Below, piece after piece: positions 7,132 to 9,121 of a stretch of DNA of 9,121 nt; the stretch's first letter is position 1, and every line of letters begins with the position of its first letter. The notes beneath the pieces are model-generated. The model saw only the letters and a program-made list of their open reading frames with translations, did not search any database and was not told the DNA's origin. Source of the stretch: Desulfobacterales bacterium. GTDB taxonomy: Bacteria > Desulfobacterota > Desulfobacteria > Desulfobacterales > Desulfosalsimonadaceae. The position numbers and the translations under genes were made by a program. The stretch lies in NCBI GenBank assembly GCA_007135795.1, contig SLIE01000522.1:1-9121 (forward strand). The letters are read 5' to 3'.

Positions 7132-7193
7132 AGCCATTTCCAGCCTGCGAACGGATTGTTTTCAACAACCCGCCCGCAAACCGGATAATGGCT
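7132..7193 (-). other. Structured spacer (imperfect long hairpin) between acsB and acsC
   Basis: AGCCATTTCC (7132-7141) pairs with GGA-T-AATGGCT (7183-7193) over 10 bp with one bulged T. Inside it TGCG (7146-7149) pairs with CGCA (7175-7178). Inside that GG-A-TTGTT (7153-7160) pairs with AACAACC (7164-7170) over 7 bp with one bulge and a TTC loop. Together they form a nested, branchless hairpin of about 62 nt, starting 12 nt after the acsB stop. On the minus strand four Ts (the last stem base included) follow, giving at most a weak terminator. An intercistronic processing, stability or partial-attenuation element is plausible, as is a repeat copy. Confidence 0.5.
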
Positions 7194-7205
7194 AAAATAT
7201 ATTCA

Positions 7206-9121
7206 TCAACCGACAATCGACGCCATTTCAAGCGCGGGATGGCCTTTTTCCTTCAGGTAATCCAGAATCTCTTCTTCAGTGGTACCAACGGTTTCATCCG
7301 CGATCATTTCGTAGAGGTTCGGGTAACCCAACTCCTGGCCACGCGCGTCAATACGATCCTTGAGTTCGTCTTTCAAGCCCTTGGGCATCCAAACGAGGCG
7401 CAAAATACCACCTGTTTCCATATCAGGGGGACCATCGCCGCGGATAAACTTGCGCTGGGTAACATTGAACTTGGAGTGTCCCACAAACCCGGGTGATTTT
7501 GCACCGCCACCCATAACACCGGCAAGGGTCGTAAACTTCATGCCGCAAGGTGTATCACCTGCATATTCACGACCAACCGTCATGATCCCATTACAACTTG
7601 GGAGCATTGCTGCGATACACTCGCAACAACCGCATGTGGTCATCGGATCGTGCACGATCGAGTAGAAATTGTAGCTTTCGATCGCGCCGCGGGATGCCTG
7701 CTTGATAAAGTCATTGACACCTTTCCACTGTCCCAGGCGCGCATCGACGACCTCACCCTTTTTAATGGGCTGGTTCGGCCCGGTTGGGTTGATTTCGTAT
7801 GATGCTCTACAGTCCATCCAGTTATACGCGCCGCACAGCCCTGTACGTTCCGGGCTTACCGAGCAGACATGGTTAGGCGCAAAAGACTGGCAAAGAGTAC
7901 AGGAGTAGTACGTATCCACATCTTCATCCCGCATGTTCTCAACGCGTTCGTCTCTTGCCTTGTATTCAGCACGGGCACGTTCGGTCAATTTATCCACATC
8001 GTCTTTATTGGTGTATAAAGTGACCTGTACCTTGTCGAGTACCTTGCCGAAGTCCTGGTGCATCTTGGCATGGAGGACGACACCGATATCCTTGAGGGTA
8101 AACCCTTTTTCAACGGCTGACTTGCTGACACGGATCCAGGAGATGTCTCTTTGACCGATATGCATGATCCCCTGGATGTAGTTGACGAGATGGTGGATCT
8201 GACGTTCGAGAATGGGCTCGAAATCCGCCTGGAATTCCCGGCCGGCAATCTGGACGTAAATGCCCAATGGCAGGGTGCTCCCCTCTTCCATGTCTCCGAC
8301 ATCGGGACCGATAACGTCGACTTTACCGTCCTCGATCTCTTTCATGTCCGCCATTTTCACCAGTTCGGTGCACTGGGTTTTTCCGCCACCCATCTGGCCG
8401 TACAGGTCTTTCCCGCGAACGCGCTCGCCCTCGTATGCAGGACCAAAAGCACAAGGAATCTGAATATCCGACACGGTAACCTTGAGGCCACGAACCTCAA
8501 CCGAGCGCTGAACGATCTCGTCGTGCGCTACATTTGCGACAACGTGCTCATACGTACAGATACCCGTGGGCAGGATCTCGGGAATATCCGTGTCCGCAAG
8601 TGTCGGGAAACCCCAGTTAACGCAACCGGCGGCAGCAACGCCCCATTCGGTTCCGATATCCCCCAGGGCATTGACAAACGCGAAAATACGGTCTTTGTTG
8701 TACTTGAGTATCCGTTTGTAGTCGCCAGGCTGCAGACCACCGAAAGCCATGGCGGCGCGGTTGGCAAATCCCAGTGCGAAAACGGCCGATGAAATATCCG
8801 GACCGAAAGGAACGATACGGGTATTCCAACCCACCTGGACACCGGCTTCCAGCAGCTGGTCAATGATCGATATACCACGATGCTGTGCCGCACAAAAGAT
8901 GTACAGGTTACGTTTCTGGTAATCTTCAACGATCTGCTTTGCGATTTCCGGGGTGGGTGCCGCACCGACGATCGCTGCAAACCCTGGTGCGGAACCGTCC
9001 ACGAATTCCACGCCCCTTTTTCTCAGGACAATATCATCCGCCGGGCCGAGCCATATTTTTCCGCCTTCAATATCCGGGTCTTCTTCCGGATAATAGAAAT
9101 CAGGCTCTTTTACGATTCTCA
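7206..9121 (-). CDS. acsB: Acetyl-CoA synthase catalytic subunit (CO dehydrogenase/acetyl-CoA synthase beta subunit), 5'-partial
   Basis: AcsB condenses CO, a corrinoid-bound methyl and CoA into acetyl-CoA, or cleaves it, at the A-cluster, in complex with CO dehydrogenase AcsA. The frame is open to the right edge with family-like sequence (KEPDFYYPEEDPDIEGG), so the GTG at 9009-9011 is internal and the true start lies outside. The visible 637 residues lack about 99 at the N-terminus, judged by aligning the A-cluster cysteines with Moorella numbering. Full length would be about 736, against 729 in Moorella. A-cluster ligands are complete. C-x2-C-x8-C-x9-C is at bases 7899-7901, 7890-7892, 7863-7865 and 7833-7835. 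The distal-nickel CGC motif is at 7626-7634. The Phe near the proximal metal (CTLCQSF) is also present. It ends in MASIVG, 123 bp before acsC. Upstream genes, probably including acsA, lie beyond the window. Confidence 0.97.
   Translation of the reverse strand, partial: RIVKEPDFYYPEEDPDIEGGKIWLGPADDIVLRKRGVEFVDGSAPGFAAIVGAAPTPEIAKQIVEDYQKRNLYIFCAAQHRGISIIDQLLEAGVQVGWNTRIVPFGPDISSAVFALGFANRAAMAFGGLQPGDYKRILKYNKDRIFAFVNALGDIGTEWGVAAAGCVNWGFPTLADTDIPEILPTGICTYEHVVANVAHDEIVQRSVEVRGLKVTVSDIQIPCAFGPAYEGERVRGKDLYGQMGGGKTQCTELVKMADMKEIEDGKVDVIGPDVGDMEEGSTLPLGIYVQIAGREFQADFEPILERQIHHLVNYIQGIMHIGQRDISWIRVSKSAVEKGFTLKDIGVVLHAKMHQDFGKVLDKVQVTLYTNKDDVDKLTERARAEYKARDERVENMRDEDVDTYYSCTLCQSFAPNHVCSVSPERTGLCGAYNWMDCRASYEINPTGPNQPIKKGEVVDARLGQWKGVNDFIKQASRGAIESYNFYSIVHDPMTTCGCCECIAAMLPSCNGIMTVGREYAGDTPCGMKFTTLAGVMGGGAKSPGFVGHSKFNVTQRKFIRGDGPPDMETGGILRLVWMPKGLKDELKDRIDARGQELGYPNLYEMIADETVGTTEEEILDYLKEKGHPALEMASIVG

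Noticed and set aside
8151..8792. Open 213-codon frame on the plus strand
   Set aside because: It lies wholly antisense to acsB, whose conserved sequence is continuous here. It shows no recognisable family and no ribosome binding site of note, so it is a shadow frame.
9009..9011. GTG as the start of acsB
   Set aside because: The frame stays open to the edge with AcsB-like sequence, and A-cluster cysteine positions imply about 99 more N-terminal residues outside the window.
1..9121. Search for a CRISPR array, defence or toxin-antitoxin genes, transposase genes, tRNA or rRNA
   Set aside because: Coding frames are fully explained by five metabolic genes. No spaced direct-repeat array, transposase-like protein or cloverleaf was seen by eye.

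Overview
The window reads as chromosomal DNA from an anaerobic bacterium with a Wood-Ljungdahl (reductive acetyl-CoA) pathway. A sulfate-reducing Desulfobacterota (Desulfobacteraceae-like) host is the best guess. The reasons are bacterial-type acsB, acsC and acsE genes on one strand, an AcnB-type aconitase, an old-yellow-enzyme/FadH-type iron-sulfur flavoenzyme, and intergenic palindromes of the kind common in that group. This assignment is inference from gene content; there is no rRNA or other phylogenetic marker here.

Layout. The plus-strand half (1-4687) holds two genes: a 5'-truncated FadH/enoate-reductase-like flavoprotein (2-1993) and a full aconitate hydratase B (2222-4687). They are separated by 228 bp carrying a palindromic repeat-like element and a weak candidate promoter. 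The minus-strand half (4787-9121) is an operon read right to left: acsB (acetyl-CoA synthase, 5'-truncated by the window edge), then acsC (large subunit of the corrinoid iron-sulfur protein), then acsE (methyltetrahydrofolate:corrinoid methyltransferase). acnB and acsE converge on a 99-bp spacer with a strong intrinsic terminator oriented for the acs operon.

How the genes work together. AcsE moves the methyl group between methyl-tetrahydrofolate and the cobalt of the corrinoid protein. AcsC carries that corrinoid and its [4Fe-4S] activator cluster. AcsB joins methyl, CO and CoA into acetyl-CoA at its Ni-Ni-[4Fe-4S] A-cluster, or runs the reverse cleavage. The CO dehydrogenase subunit (acsA), the small corrinoid-protein subunit (acsD) and maturation factors are not visible and would be expected beyond the right edge or elsewhere. 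AcnB links acetyl-CoA to isocitrate, 2-oxoglutarate and glutamate. The flavoenzyme is probably a separate enoyl/dienoyl reductase.

I found no mobile-element gene, CRISPR array, RNA gene or convincingly new system. All catalytic and metal-ligand residues I could check are intact. The points worth a second look are non-coding: two palindromes that look like dispersed genomic repeats, and structured spacers inside the acs operon. A Rossmann-domain insertion in the flavoenzyme is also worth checking.
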